Of a DNA stretch of 47,548 bases, positions 18,584 to 25,358 are shown one piece after another. The notes beneath the pieces are model-generated. The model made no database searches. It was given only the letters and a program-made list of their open reading frames with translations, and had not been told where the DNA came from. The translations under genes were made by a program, and so were the position numbers. Each line of letters starts with the position of its first letter. Within the stretch, counting starts at the first letter, position 1. Source of the stretch: Bacteroidota bacterium (GTDB lineage Bacteria > Bacteroidota > Bacteroidia > AKYH767-A > OLB10); assembly GCA_963169675.1 (NCBI GenBank), contig CAUJFJ010000076.1, positions 1-47,548 on the forward strand, given 5' to 3'.

Positions 18584-19561
18584 ATGACCTTTCCCTTTGT
18601 AATTCTGATTATTGTTGCATCAATAATTGTATTCTTTCTGTTTCTCTATTTTGTACCGGTTAACTTATGGATCACCGCCATTTTCTCCAATGTAAAAGTG
18701 AGTATTTTGGATTTGATTCTGATGCGACTTCGTAAAGTGCCACCAAGCGTTGTGGTGAATGCATTAATCAATGGAACGAAAGCAGGGTTGAGCATTACCT
18801 CGAATGATATTGAAACGCACTATCTGGCAGGTGGAAACGTAAATAATGTAATTAAAGCATTAATTTCTGCTGATAAAGCAAATATTCCATTGACATTCAA
18901 AACGGCTACAGCCATTGATCTGGCCGGTCGTGATGTATTTGATGCTGTTCAGTTATCAGTTAATCCACGAGTAATCGATACACCTCCGGTTTCGGCAATG
19001 GCAAAAAACGGTATTCAGTTGCTTGTAAAAGCGCGGGTGACTGTTAGAGCGAACATCAATCAATTAGTAGGGGGAGCTGGTGAAGAAACGGTATTGGCAA
19101 GGGTAGGAGAAGGGATTGTAACAAATATTGGTTCTGCGCACGATCATAAATCTGTTTTGGAAAATCCGGATCAGATATCGAAAACTGTTTTGAATAAGGG
19201 ACTGGATGCAGGTACTGCATTTGAGATCTTATCAATTGACATTGCAGATATTGATGTAGGTGAAAACATTGGTGCTAAATTACAAACGGAACAGGCGAGT
19301 GCCGATTTAAAAGTTGCCCAGGCAAAAGCAGAAGAACGCAGAGCATTGGCTGTTGCCCTGGAGCAAGAAATGAAGGCAAAAGCGCAGGAAGCACGAGCAA
19401 AAGTAATAGAAGCTGAAGCACAGGTGCCGCAAGCTATGGCCGAAGCATTCCGGAATGGAAATCTGGGAATCATGGATTATTATAAGATGAAAAATATTCA
19501 GGCTGATACCGATATGAGGGAAGCAATTGCAAAGCCAAATCAGCCAAAAAAATCGGAATAA
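18584..19561 (+). CDS. floA: Flotillin-like scaffold protein FloA
   Basis: A 325-residue protein with an N-terminal hydrophobic hairpin (residues about 3-40), a flotillin/SPFH domain ([29 protein letters not shown] to [16 protein letters not shown]), and a C-terminal Ala/Glu/Lys/Gln-rich coiled coil (about 235-305, [20 protein letters not shown]). Flotillins oligomerise at the inner face of the cytoplasmic membrane and organise ordered lipid domains; FloA in Bacillus has this role. The length and order match the UPF0365/YqfA family. It ends an nfeD-floA operon, and the tRNA-Arg gene lies 79 bp downstream. Confidence 0.92.
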   Translation: MTFPFVILIIVASIIVFFLFLYFVPVNLWITAIFSNVKVSILDLILMRLRKVPPSVVVNALINGTKAGLSITSNDIETHYLAGGNVNNVIKALISADKANIPLTFKTATAIDLAGRDVFDAVQLSVNPRVIDTPPVSAMAKNGIQLLVKARVTVRANINQLVGGAGEETVLARVGEGIVTNIGSAHDHKSVLENPDQISKTVLNKGLDAGTAFEILSIDIADIDVGENIGAKLQTEQASADLKVAQAKAEERRALAVALEQEMKAKAQEARAKVIEAEAQVPQAMAEAFRNGNLGIMDYYKMKNIQADTDMREAIAKPNQPKKSE

Positions 19562-19619
19562 GCTGATAATCAGTCACAAATAACTGTCCCCTTAGGTTTT
19601 TTTATTTTTAAAATAAACC

Positions 19620-19627
19620 TATCTTTG
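19620..19627 (+). promoter_or_regulatory. -7 element of the tRNA-Arg gene
   Basis: TATCTTTG matches TAnnTTTG and lies 13 bp before the mature tRNA 5' end, giving a short 5' leader for RNase P to remove. Confidence 0.65.
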
Positions 19628-19640
19628 CAGCCTCAATAAA

Positions 19641-19714
19641 GGACCCGTAGCTCAACTGGATAGAGCATCTGACTACGGATCAGAAGGTTTGGGGTTCGAA
19701 TCCCTACGGGTCCG
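19641..19714 (+). tRNA. tRNA-Arg (anticodon ACG)
   Basis: A complete cloverleaf can be drawn. The acceptor stem GGACCCG pairs with CGGGTCC, and the discriminator is G714 (19714). The D stem is GCTC/GAGC, the anticodon stem TCTGA/TCAGA holds the loop CTACGGA, and the T loop is TTCGAAT. The anticodon ACG is at 19675-19677 with the invariant T before it; A34 is expected to become inosine and read CGU, CGC and CGA. The 3' CCA is not encoded. A perfect -7 element precedes it and a strong terminator follows 20 bp later, so it is a single-gene transcript. Confidence 0.97.
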
Positions 19715-19733
19715 CAGTATGAGACAACCTAAA

Positions 19734-19756
19734 TCCCGGCTATGCCGGGATTTTTT
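19734..19756 (+). terminator. Rho-independent terminator of tRNA-Arg
   Basis: A stem TCCCGGC/GCCGGGA around the loop TAT (19734-19750) is followed by six T residues (19751-19756), 20 bp after the tRNA 3' end. Confidence 0.85.
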
Positions 19757-19810
19757 GTTTTAAAAATTTCTCGAAAGCTCGCTTTCAGAGAAATTTTTAA
19801 AACAAAAAAT
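19750..19810. repeat. 61-bp near-perfect palindrome
   Basis: ATTTTTTGTTTTAAAAATTT at the left arm is the reverse complement of the right arm ending at 19810. The arms extend through CTC/GAG and GAAAGC/GCTTTC with only a 2-nt centre and one unpaired A. The left arm starts in the T-run of the tRNA terminator. A second hairpin (ATCTGCCCC/GGGGCGGAT, 19809-19832) follows directly. Confidence 0.85.
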
Positions 19811-19820
19811 CTGCCCCGGC
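19771..19820 (+). repeat. 50-bp direct repeat, copy 1
   Basis: These 50 bases, from TCGAAAGCTCGCTTTC to CTGCCCCGGC, recur without mismatch at 19896-19945. Copy 1 overlaps the right part of the 61-bp palindrome. It looks like a dispersed intergenic repeat of the genome. Confidence 0.85.
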
Positions 19821-19895
19821 CCCGGGGCGGATTTAGGGAGTATTGCAATACCGGAAAGTAGGGATCAGCGCAGCTAATCCTTGTAATGCAGAAAA

Positions 19896-19945
19896 TCGAA
19901 AGCTCGCTTTCAGAGAAATTTTTAAAACAAAAAATCTGCCCCGGC
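19896..19945 (+). repeat. 50-bp direct repeat, copy 2
   Basis: An exact second copy of 19771-19820, 125 bp downstream. It has lost the left arm of the palindrome apart from its inner GAAAGC/GCTTTC hairpin, so it looks like a partial copy of the element. Confidence 0.85.
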
Positions 19946-20165
19946 AATGGAGGATTAAGGATTAAGATAGTTTTTTTTTGCAACTAGTCAATTATCAATA
20001 GAATCATTGTGAGTATGAGAAGCCACTAACTTTAGGTACCACAAAAGAAAACATTATAAATACGAAATCTTGAAGTTTATCTGTTTACCATTTATTCTCG
20101 TTCAGTAGTTCCTTTGAGCAACACAGAAACACTCTTAGTACCTGGTTCAGAACAGACTGATCACA

Positions 20166-20300
20166 GTTCACTCTTCACTGATTACTTTTCACTGCTAACT
20201 GTTCACTCTTCACTGATTACTTTTTACTGCTAACTGTTCACTCTTCACTGATTACTTTTCACTGCTAACTGATCACTCTTCACTGATCACTTTTCACTTT
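20166..20300 (+). repeat. 35-bp tandem repeat, about 3.9 units
   Basis: The unit starts GTTCACTCTTCACTGATTAC and ends CACTGCTAACT. Units are 20166-20200, 20201-20235 (one C-to-T change), 20236-20270, and a diverged last unit 20271-20300. Each unit contains smaller TCACTG-type repeats. The array ends 5 bp before the first TTAAC repeat of the downstream regulator promoter. Confidence 0.9.
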
Positions 20301-20305
20301 AAAAT

Positions 20306-20361
20306 TTAACCACAATTTAACTTTCATTCTATTTTGGGTTAAACCTGATGAAGTATTTTTG
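20306..20361 (+). promoter_or_regulatory. Pho-type promoter of the receiver-less regulator
   Basis: TTAAC lies at 20306 and 20317 and TTAAA at 20339, all on one 11-bp grid (the slot at 20328 is empty). The -7 element TATTTTTG is at 20354-20361. Offsets from repeat start to -7 are 48, 37 and 15 bp, the same grid as at pstS, phoB and two other promoters in the window. A TTTG at 20333-20336 could also serve as a -33 element (17-bp spacing). Confidence 0.65.
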
Positions 20362-20380
20362 ATGCACTAGAAAATAGCTT

Positions 20381-20767
20381 GTGAACAAAATCGTAATTTT
20401 AGAAGAAGATCAGGCAATCCCATCAGGAAATACCCGTAATACACGGGAGAATGGTGTTGATTGGAGATTGGCAGTGGATGCAGGAGAACTCGAGAGTAGT
20501 TTAATAATCGATAAACCTGCTTATACCGTTTATCTGGAGGGTAACAGAATATCTTTTCCTAAAAAAGAATTTGAATTGCTTTTGCTCCTTGCAACCAATC
20601 CCCGGAAGGTTTTTAAACGAAATGATATTCTTGAACATATTTGGGGAAAAGATTTCAAACAGAAAGATTCTCGTTCCCTGGATGTTCACATCAGAATGCT
20701 TCGGAAGAAGTTAAATGATAGTTATATCACGACCATAAGAGGAGTAGGGTATAAGCTGGAAAAATAA
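20381..20767 (+). CDS. Receiver-less PhoB/OmpR-type winged-helix protein
   Basis: A 128-residue protein whose residues about 45-128 are a complete Trans_reg_C winged helix, including FPKKEFELLLLLATNP, the recognition-helix segment DVHIRMLRKKL and the C-terminal RGVGYKLEK. By hand alignment about half of some 80 positions match the C-terminal domain of the PhoB-like protein at 27778. The N-terminus MNKIVILEEDQAIP resembles beta-1 and the acidic corner of a receiver domain, but the phosphorylated Asp and the rest of that domain are gone; about 30 unrelated residues join the two parts. It could bind PhoB sites without phosphorylation, as an activator, competitor or heterodimer partner. The start is GTG, 19 bp after the -7 element. 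Its promoter carries phased TTAAC repeats, and it converges on the pst operon. Confidence 0.8.
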   Translation: MNKIVILEEDQAIPSGNTRNTRENGVDWRLAVDAGELESSLIIDKPAYTVYLEGNRISFPKKEFELLLLLATNPRKVFKRNDILEHIWGKDFKQKDSRSLDVHIRMLRKKLNDSYITTIRGVGYKLEK

Positions 20768-20855
20768 TCCCTTTTCAGTGTGCTACGAATTCTTGTATTT
20801 TTCACGCTGAATTCAAAGAACTTTTATCAATTCATTCCCGGATTTCCGAAATTCA

Positions 20856-21713
20856 TCAATATTTTACGGTTCGCTTTATTCTCAGGTAAACAGCTGCAGC
20901 ATTTAGCAGGAAGGTGATTCCAAGCAAAATGATAATCCCCGCCGAAGCATTTACCAGAAAGGCTGCTTGTGGTCGTGATACCCAATTGAAAATCTGGATG
21001 GGAAGTACTGTAAATTCAGAAGTGGGACTAGTAGGTACGAATGGAACATATGCCAATGCACCCACAACAATAAGTGGTGCCGCTTCCCCAATGGCACGAG
21101 AAATAGCAATGATGATTCCGGTAATAATTCCACTGCTTGCAGATGGAATAACGGTAGATTTTACTGTCTGCCATTTTGATGCACCCAAAGCATACGATGC
21201 TTCACGTAATGAACTTGGAACAGCTTTGATTGCTTCTCGTGTTGCTACAATAATAATAGGTAATATAAGCAGTGCCAAAGTAAAACTTCCTGCAAGTATG
21301 CTTCCACCCATTCCCATCATACGACCAAAAATTTCAAGTCCTAATAAACCATAAATAATAGATGGGACACCGGCGAGATTGGTAATATTGATTTCAATAA
21401 TTTTTCCTAATCTCGATTTTTTGGAGAATTCTTCGAGGTAAATAGCTGCACCAATTCCAATCGGAATAGCTGCAAGTGCTGTAATAACTATAATCCAAAG
21501 TGTTCCTGCCAAAGCGGAAAGAATACCTGCTTTTGCAGGATTTCGTGATGGATAGCTGGTGATGAAATCCCAACTGATCCTGGAAATTCCTTCACTAAAA
21601 ATACTTGAAATGAAAATGGCCAGCATAGCCAATCCGAAGAATGTGCAAAACATTCCGAATATTTTAAAGGAAGAATCTTTAAAACGTGAGATTTTCTCGA
21701 AGCGATTAGACAT
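20856..21713 (-). CDS. pstA: Phosphate ABC transporter permease PstA
   Basis: A 285-residue inner-membrane protein with six predicted helices. It is one of the two permease subunits of the high-affinity PstSCAB phosphate importer. The ABC-permease EAA loop is visible as EASYALGASKWQTVKSTVIPSASSGIITG, and the N-terminal GILSALAGTLWIIVITALAA helix is typical. Its start overlaps the end of pstC by 8 bp, indicating translational coupling. It is the last gene of the operon: the ATPase gene pstB and the regulator phoU, which normally follow, are absent, and 88 bp later a convergent gene ends. Confidence 0.93.
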   Translation of the reverse strand: MSNRFEKISRFKDSSFKIFGMFCTFFGLAMLAIFISSIFSEGISRISWDFITSYPSRNPAKAGILSALAGTLWIIVITALAAIPIGIGAAIYLEEFSKKSRLGKIIEINITNLAGVPSIIYGLLGLEIFGRMMGMGGSILAGSFTLALLILPIIIVATREAIKAVPSSLREASYALGASKWQTVKSTVIPSASSGIITGIIIAISRAIGEAAPLIVVGALAYVPFVPTSPTSEFTVLPIQIFNWVSRPQAAFLVNASAGIIILLGITFLLNAAAVYLRIKRTVKY

Positions 21714-22587
21714 ATTTTTTCTCGAGTTTTTTGTTCAGATAGTAACTGGCATTATTTAACATGAAGGTGAATACAAAAAGTGCAATTCCGGCAGCGAAAA
21801 TCGTACGGTATTCCAAGGAGTTATGTGCAACATCGCCTAAGCTAACCTGAACGATGTATGTAGTAATTGTTTCAATGGGCACGAATGGGTCCAAAGTTAA
21901 CTTCGGTTGTTGTCCCGCAGCAATTGCAACAATCATGGTTTCACCAATAGCTCTTGAAATTGCCAGAATTGCTGAGACAATAATTCCGGAAGATGCTGAT
22001 GGTATGATTACCTTAAATGCAGTTTGAAATCTGGTTGCTCCTAAGGCAAGTGATCCTTCACGGATATAACGTGGCACAGCTGAAATTGCATCGTCACTCA
22101 ATGAAGATACATATGGGATAATCATAATTCCCATTACAAATCCTGCAGAAAGGGAATTGAATCCCGACATGGAAGGAAAAATGGTTTGTAAAAAAGGAGT
22201 TACAATGGTGAGAGCAAAAAATCCATAAACAACCGTTGGTACGGATGCCAAAATTTCGAGTAATGGTTTGATGATATTTTTAAATCTTGGTGACGTGTAT
22301 TCATTCAGATAAAGTGCAATGGTTAATCCAATAGGAAGTGCAACCATAATTGCAATGAATGAAGTCAATAAAGTTCCGGTAAGCAAAGGTAAAATTCCGA
22401 AATGTTTATCGGCGAATAGAGGTGTCCATTGAGTATCGGTAAGGAAATCGACTATTGAAACTTCACTAAAAAACTGAAATGCTTCGAAAAGCAAAACATA
22501 TAAAATTCCTGCGGTGGTCAGGATGGTAAGCAGTGCACATGCTGCTAGTCCCAACTCAATCAGTTTTTCTTTATCTCGTTTTTTCAT
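21706..22587 (-). CDS. pstC: Phosphate ABC transporter permease PstC
   Basis: A 293-residue inner-membrane permease, partner of PstA. Features are an N-terminal helix (LGLAACALLTILTTAGILYV), the periplasmic SEVSIVDFLTDTQWTPLFADKHFGILPLLTGTL-type segment of PstC (family FLt..W.P), and the EAA loop REGSLALGATRFQTAFKVII. The ATG at 22585-22587 (MKKRDKEK) is chosen over an in-frame ATG at 22602, because that one lies inside the pstS-pstC hairpin and adds only five residues. It overlaps pstA by 8 bp. Confidence 0.92.
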   Translation of the reverse strand: MKKRDKEKLIELGLAACALLTILTTAGILYVLLFEAFQFFSEVSIVDFLTDTQWTPLFADKHFGILPLLTGTLLTSFIAIMVALPIGLTIALYLNEYTSPRFKNIIKPLLEILASVPTVVYGFFALTIVTPFLQTIFPSMSGFNSLSAGFVMGIMIIPYVSSLSDDAISAVPRYIREGSLALGATRFQTAFKVIIPSASSGIIVSAILAISRAIGETMIVAIAAGQQPKLTLDPFVPIETITTYIVQVSLGDVAHNSLEYRTIFAAGIALFVFTFMLNNASYYLNKKLEKKYV

Positions 22588-22594
22588 AACCAGG

Positions 22595-22623
22595 AAAAGC
22601 ATCCGCTATTAACGGATGCTTTT
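22595..22623 (-). terminator. Hairpin between pstS and pstC
   Basis: An 11-bp perfect stem, AAAAGCATCCG (22595-22605) with CGGATGCTTTT (22613-22623), around a 7-nt loop. It begins 23 bp after the pstS stop and ends 7 bp before the pstC start. Read on the minus strand, the stem ends in TTTT, so it can act as a leaky terminator or as a 3' stabiliser of the pstS message. Either would give more PstS than permease, as is common for binding-protein genes. Confidence 0.7.
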
Positions 22624-22646
22624 TAATTAATTATTATTAAACCAAC

Positions 22647-23627
22647 TTATTTTTTAACATGAGTGCTCATGAAGTCTTCATATTTCTTTTTCTGAGCAGC
22701 ATATTCTTCATCAGACATTGGAATAAATCCAACTTCTCTTGTAAGAGCTCCTGCATTATCAAGATAGAACTTTACAAATTCATTCACTTCCGGACGATCA
22801 ACAGCAACTGAATTAACATATACAAACAATGCTCTTGAAAGTGGTGCGTATGTTTTGTTTTTTACTGTTTCAACTGATGGAAGAATTGCTCCTGCGCCGT
22901 TTGCTTCATTTTCATCGTTCACCGGAACCAGTTTCAATTTTTCTTTGTTTTCTTCATAGTAAGCATATCCAAAAAATCCTAAAGCATTTTTGTCGCCTGC
23001 TACACCTTGTACTAAAATGTTGTCATCTTCACTTGCTGTATAATCACCGCGGCTTTTGTGGCTTTCACCAACAATAGCTTCTGTAAAATAATCATAGGTT
23101 CCTGATTCTGTTCCTGCACCATACAAATGGAATTCAGTGTCAGGCCATCCTGCACGGATCTGGCTCCATTTTGTGATTTTTCCTTGTGCTTCTGGTTCCC
23201 ACATTTTTTTCAATTCTGCAACTGTAATATCTTTAACCCAGTCGTTTGCAGGATTAATTACAACTGATAATCCATCATAAGCTACTTCAAGTTCTAAATA
23301 GTGAATGTTGTTAGCTTCACATGCTTTGCCTTCATCTTCTTTAATATGACGTGATGCATTGTTGATATCCGTTTCTCCTCTGCTGAATTTCTTGAATCCA
23401 CCACCGGTACCTGATAAACCAACAGTAACTTTCACATCAGGTTGAACTGAACGGAACTCTTCAGCAACAGCTTCCGAAATTGGATAAACTGTACTGGAAC
23501 CGTCAATTTTAACTTCTCCTTTTAATTTGTCAGAGGTTGATGCCGTTTCTTCCGTTTTTGGGGCACCACATGAAGCGAATAATGTTGTTCCCACAGCCAA
23601 AATCGCGATCAAAGATTTAATTTTCAT
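22647..23627 (-). CDS. pstS: Phosphate-binding lipoprotein PstS
   Basis: A 326-residue substrate-binding protein of the Pst importer. A lipoprotein signal ends at LFASC with Cys20, so it is probably anchored on the outer face of the inner membrane. Phosphate-contact motifs are present: [17 protein letters not shown] (about 43-59), [12 protein letters not shown] (about 74-85) and [16 protein letters not shown]. The Lys-rich C-terminus [16 protein letters not shown] is typical of this PstS subclass. It is the first gene of pstSCA, with a phased-repeat promoter about 80-135 bp upstream. Confidence 0.95.
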   Translation of the reverse strand: MKIKSLIAILAVGTTLFASCGAPKTEETASTSDKLKGEVKIDGSSTVYPISEAVAEEFRSVQPDVKVTVGLSGTGGGFKKFSRGETDINNASRHIKEDEGKACEANNIHYLELEVAYDGLSVVINPANDWVKDITVAELKKMWEPEAQGKITKWSQIRAGWPDTEFHLYGAGTESGTYDYFTEAIVGESHKSRGDYTASEDDNILVQGVAGDKNALGFFGYAYYEENKEKLKLVPVNDENEANGAGAILPSVETVKNKTYAPLSRALFVYVNSVAVDRPEVNEFVKFYLDNAGALTREVGFIPMSDEEYAAQKKKYEDFMSTHVKK

Positions 23628-23661
23628 AGTATTTTTTGATAAGTTTGATTTCTTTTTTGAT

Positions 23662-23688
23662 GTTAACCCGATGTTTGTTCCAGGTTAA
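23662..23688 (-). promoter_or_regulatory. Possible second PhoB-type repeat set in the pstS leader
   Basis: On the minus strand TTAAC starts at 23688 and again at 23666, 22 bp apart, with CAAAC in the slot between (23677). The spacing fits the 11-bp grid, but no -7 element follows at the expected offset and the site lies downstream of the predicted start. It could be a repressor site or coincidence. Confidence 0.3.
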
Positions 23689-23705
23689 GCCGTTTTTGAT
23701 TGATG

Positions 23706-23761
23706 CAAATTTGTGCACTTAACATTGGATAAACATTAACCCTATGTTAAATTAATGTTAA
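23706..23761 (-). promoter_or_regulatory. Pho-type promoter of pstSCA
   Basis: On the minus strand TTAAC starts at 23761 and 23750, TTAAT at 23739 and the weak CCAAT at 23728, a strict 11-bp series. The likely -7 element CAAATTTG (one mismatch to TAnnTTTG) starts at 23713. Offsets are 48, 37, 26 and 15 bp. The predicted leader before pstS is about 75 nt. Confidence 0.7.
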
Positions 23762-23853
23762 CATTATTATGTTATTGATAATGAAATAAATAGATCGTTT
23801 TCAGCTTTCAATTTTCACTGATTTTCATCATATTTTCTGCGATGGGAATGAAT

Positions 23854-23861
23854 TAACTTTG
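23854..23861 (+). promoter_or_regulatory. -7 element upstream of the 133-aa protein gene
   Basis: TAACTTTG matches TAnnTTTG, 28 bp before the ATG at 23890. It is divergent from the pstS promoter, about 95 bp from the pstS repeats, and not on their 11-bp grid. Confidence 0.55.
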
Positions 23862-23889
23862 GAAAAATAAATCCTAATTACTACCACCT

Positions 23890-24291
23890 ATGAAATTTAA
23901 ACTTACTGAAATAGCGACTATTGAAGATCTGAACTCCGGTTTCATGGCGAAATTCCCTTTTCTGAAGCTTGAATTCTTCAAAAAGGGTCATGGTGAGGAG
24001 GAGCCATCTGCAAAACGTGATCTTTTACAACCTTCTACCAGCCTTTATTCAATTTCTGTAACCAGGAAGGTGGATGAATTTGAAATTTCACCGGCAACTA
24101 CTGTCGCTGAGCTGGAGACCAGAATGAAAGATTTATTTGGTTGGCATGTCCAGGTTTTTCGCAGATCAGGGAAAGTATGGCTCGAAACCACATCGAGCGA
24201 TCATCTTACCTTAGGGGAACTGAATGAAATTGGAAAAGAGCACAGCACACCTTTCGAAGAAGATAAGCTGATTGATTTCGATTATGATTGA
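23890..24291 (+). CDS. Small conserved-looking cytoplasmic protein of unknown function
   Basis: A 133-residue soluble protein with no signal peptide, membrane helix or cysteine. It is acidic at the C-terminus (HSTPFEEDKLIDFDYD). The middle region ISPATTVAELETRMKDLFGWHVQVFRRSGKVWLET looks like a small alpha/beta fold, with a beta-strand pair after a helix. I do not recognise the family. The gene has its own promoter and lies between the divergent pst operon and the convergent CDF transporter, whose stop is within 10 bp of its own. A real gene is supported by the promoter, normal codon use and tight convergent packing. Confidence 0.7.
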   Translation: MKFKLTEIATIEDLNSGFMAKFPFLKLEFFKKGHGEEEPSAKRDLLQPSTSLYSISVTRKVDEFEISPATTVAELETRMKDLFGWHVQVFRRSGKVWLETTSSDHLTLGELNEIGKEHSTPFEEDKLIDFDYD

Positions 24292-25319
24292 TGTTTCTTA
24301 TCGCTTGTAATGCTGTGTTTTTTATTTGGAAGCATATTTTCCATGGTCCATTCAATCCGTTTTTCAAAAGCAGCCTTTCTGAAAGAGCATCCGGAAACCT
24401 GACAAACAGTACAAGATGTTGGTGTGATGCAGGGATCGGCATGAATGAAAAATTCTACTTCGCTGCCTAAGTTTGTCCGTATTAACTGTTCAACAGCCGT
24501 GACTTCTTCATGAGCAGCTTCAAGAGGTTCATACCATGGAAGGGTAATATGGCAATCGACATGTAAATTGGCACCATATTTAATTACTCTGAGGTTATGT
24601 ATATCAATCCACTTTTCTCTCCGGCTTTTCTCGAGACGTGTAATGAGCAGATTTAATTTTTCATAATCTGCTTCATCGAGCAAACTGTTAACCGATTTTT
24701 TAAGAAGTCCGAACCCTGTATAAAGGATTACTGCTCCAAAAATAATTGCCATCAATTGATCGATCCATACGATTTTGGTAAACCAGATCAACACTAATCC
24801 AACAACAAGTCCCACACTACTTACAGTATCCGATATAAGATGTTTGCCATTTGCAATCATCAACAGGGAGTTATTTTTAATTCCTTTTTTTACAAGGATT
24901 TTCCCCATGATAAAATTGATCAATCCGGATATAGCAGTCAGTATTGCACCGATATCGGCAGAATGAATTTCGGTAGGTTTAAACAATGCATAAATGGAAT
25001 TGCCGACTATAACCAGACCCGCAATAAAAATCAGTCCACCTTCAAAACCAGCAGAAAGAAATTCCATTTTACCATGGCCATAAGGATGATTTTCGTCGCG
25101 TGGCTGAGATGCGTAGTAAATGCTAAACAATGCAAAAGCTCCGGCAACAACATTCACAATAGATTCCAGCGCATCGGTGAGAATAGCATTGGAATGGGTG
25201 AGGTACCATGCAAGAAATTTTATAGCAAGTAATAGAATACTTACTATAAGTACGGTTCTGATAATACCAATTTTTTGCCTTTCCGATTCAGGGATGTTGG
25301 CAAGATTGAATAAATTCAC
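24282..25319 (-). CDS. Cation diffusion facilitator (CDF) family transporter
   Basis: A 345-residue inner-membrane protein that likely exports divalent metals such as Zn, Fe, Co or Cd by proton antiport. Six hydrophobic helices cover about 20-210. Metal-site signatures are NAILTDALESIVNVVAG in helix II and GKHLISDTVSSVGLV in helix V, with HPYGHGKMEF in the loop typical of CDF proteins. A C-terminal cytoplasmic domain (about 215-295) follows, containing LRVIKYGANLHVDCHITLPW. Unusually, the tail adds a cysteine cluster (Cys297, 303, 306, 311), which may bind metal. The substrate cannot be told from sequence alone. It is the third gene of a probable doxX-usp-CDF operon, 39 bp behind usp. Its 3' end overlaps the convergent gene's stop by 10 bp. 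Confidence 0.9.
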   Translation of the reverse strand: MNLFNLANIPESERQKIGIIRTVLIVSILLLAIKFLAWYLTHSNAILTDALESIVNVVAGAFALFSIYYASQPRDENHPYGHGKMEFLSAGFEGGLIFIAGLVIVGNSIYALFKPTEIHSADIGAILTAISGLINFIMGKILVKKGIKNNSLLMIANGKHLISDTVSSVGLVVGLVLIWFTKIVWIDQLMAIIFGAVILYTGFGLLKKSVNSLLDEADYEKLNLLITRLEKSRREKWIDIHNLRVIKYGANLHVDCHITLPWYEPLEAAHEEVTAVEQLIRTNLGSEVEFFIHADPCITPTSCTVCQVSGCSFRKAAFEKRIEWTMENMLPNKKHSITSDKKHQS

Positions 25320-25358
25320 AAGTTAATTAAAAGTGTTCCGGTAAGTAATATTGCAAAC

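Larger units (their letters stand above)
19562..20380. other. 819-bp non-coding region with tRNA, repeats and a Pho-type promoter
   Basis: No protein gene is supported here. In order it holds an AT-rich inverted repeat (AGGTTT at 19594, AAACCT at 19615) that may be a weak floA terminator, the tRNA promoter and tRNA-Arg, a rho-independent terminator, a long palindrome whose right part is duplicated 125 bp later, a stretch at 19951-20165 in which I see nothing recognisable, a 35-bp tandem repeat, and the phased-repeat promoter of the receiver-less regulator. Confidence 0.8.

Noticed and set aside
20914-21354. 146-codon plus-strand frame opposite pstA
   Set aside because: It is antisense to well-conserved pstA and has no promoter or family resemblance.
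24840-25232. 130-codon plus-strand frame opposite the CDF transporter
   Set aside because: It is antisense to a clear CDF gene and lacks any recognisable feature.
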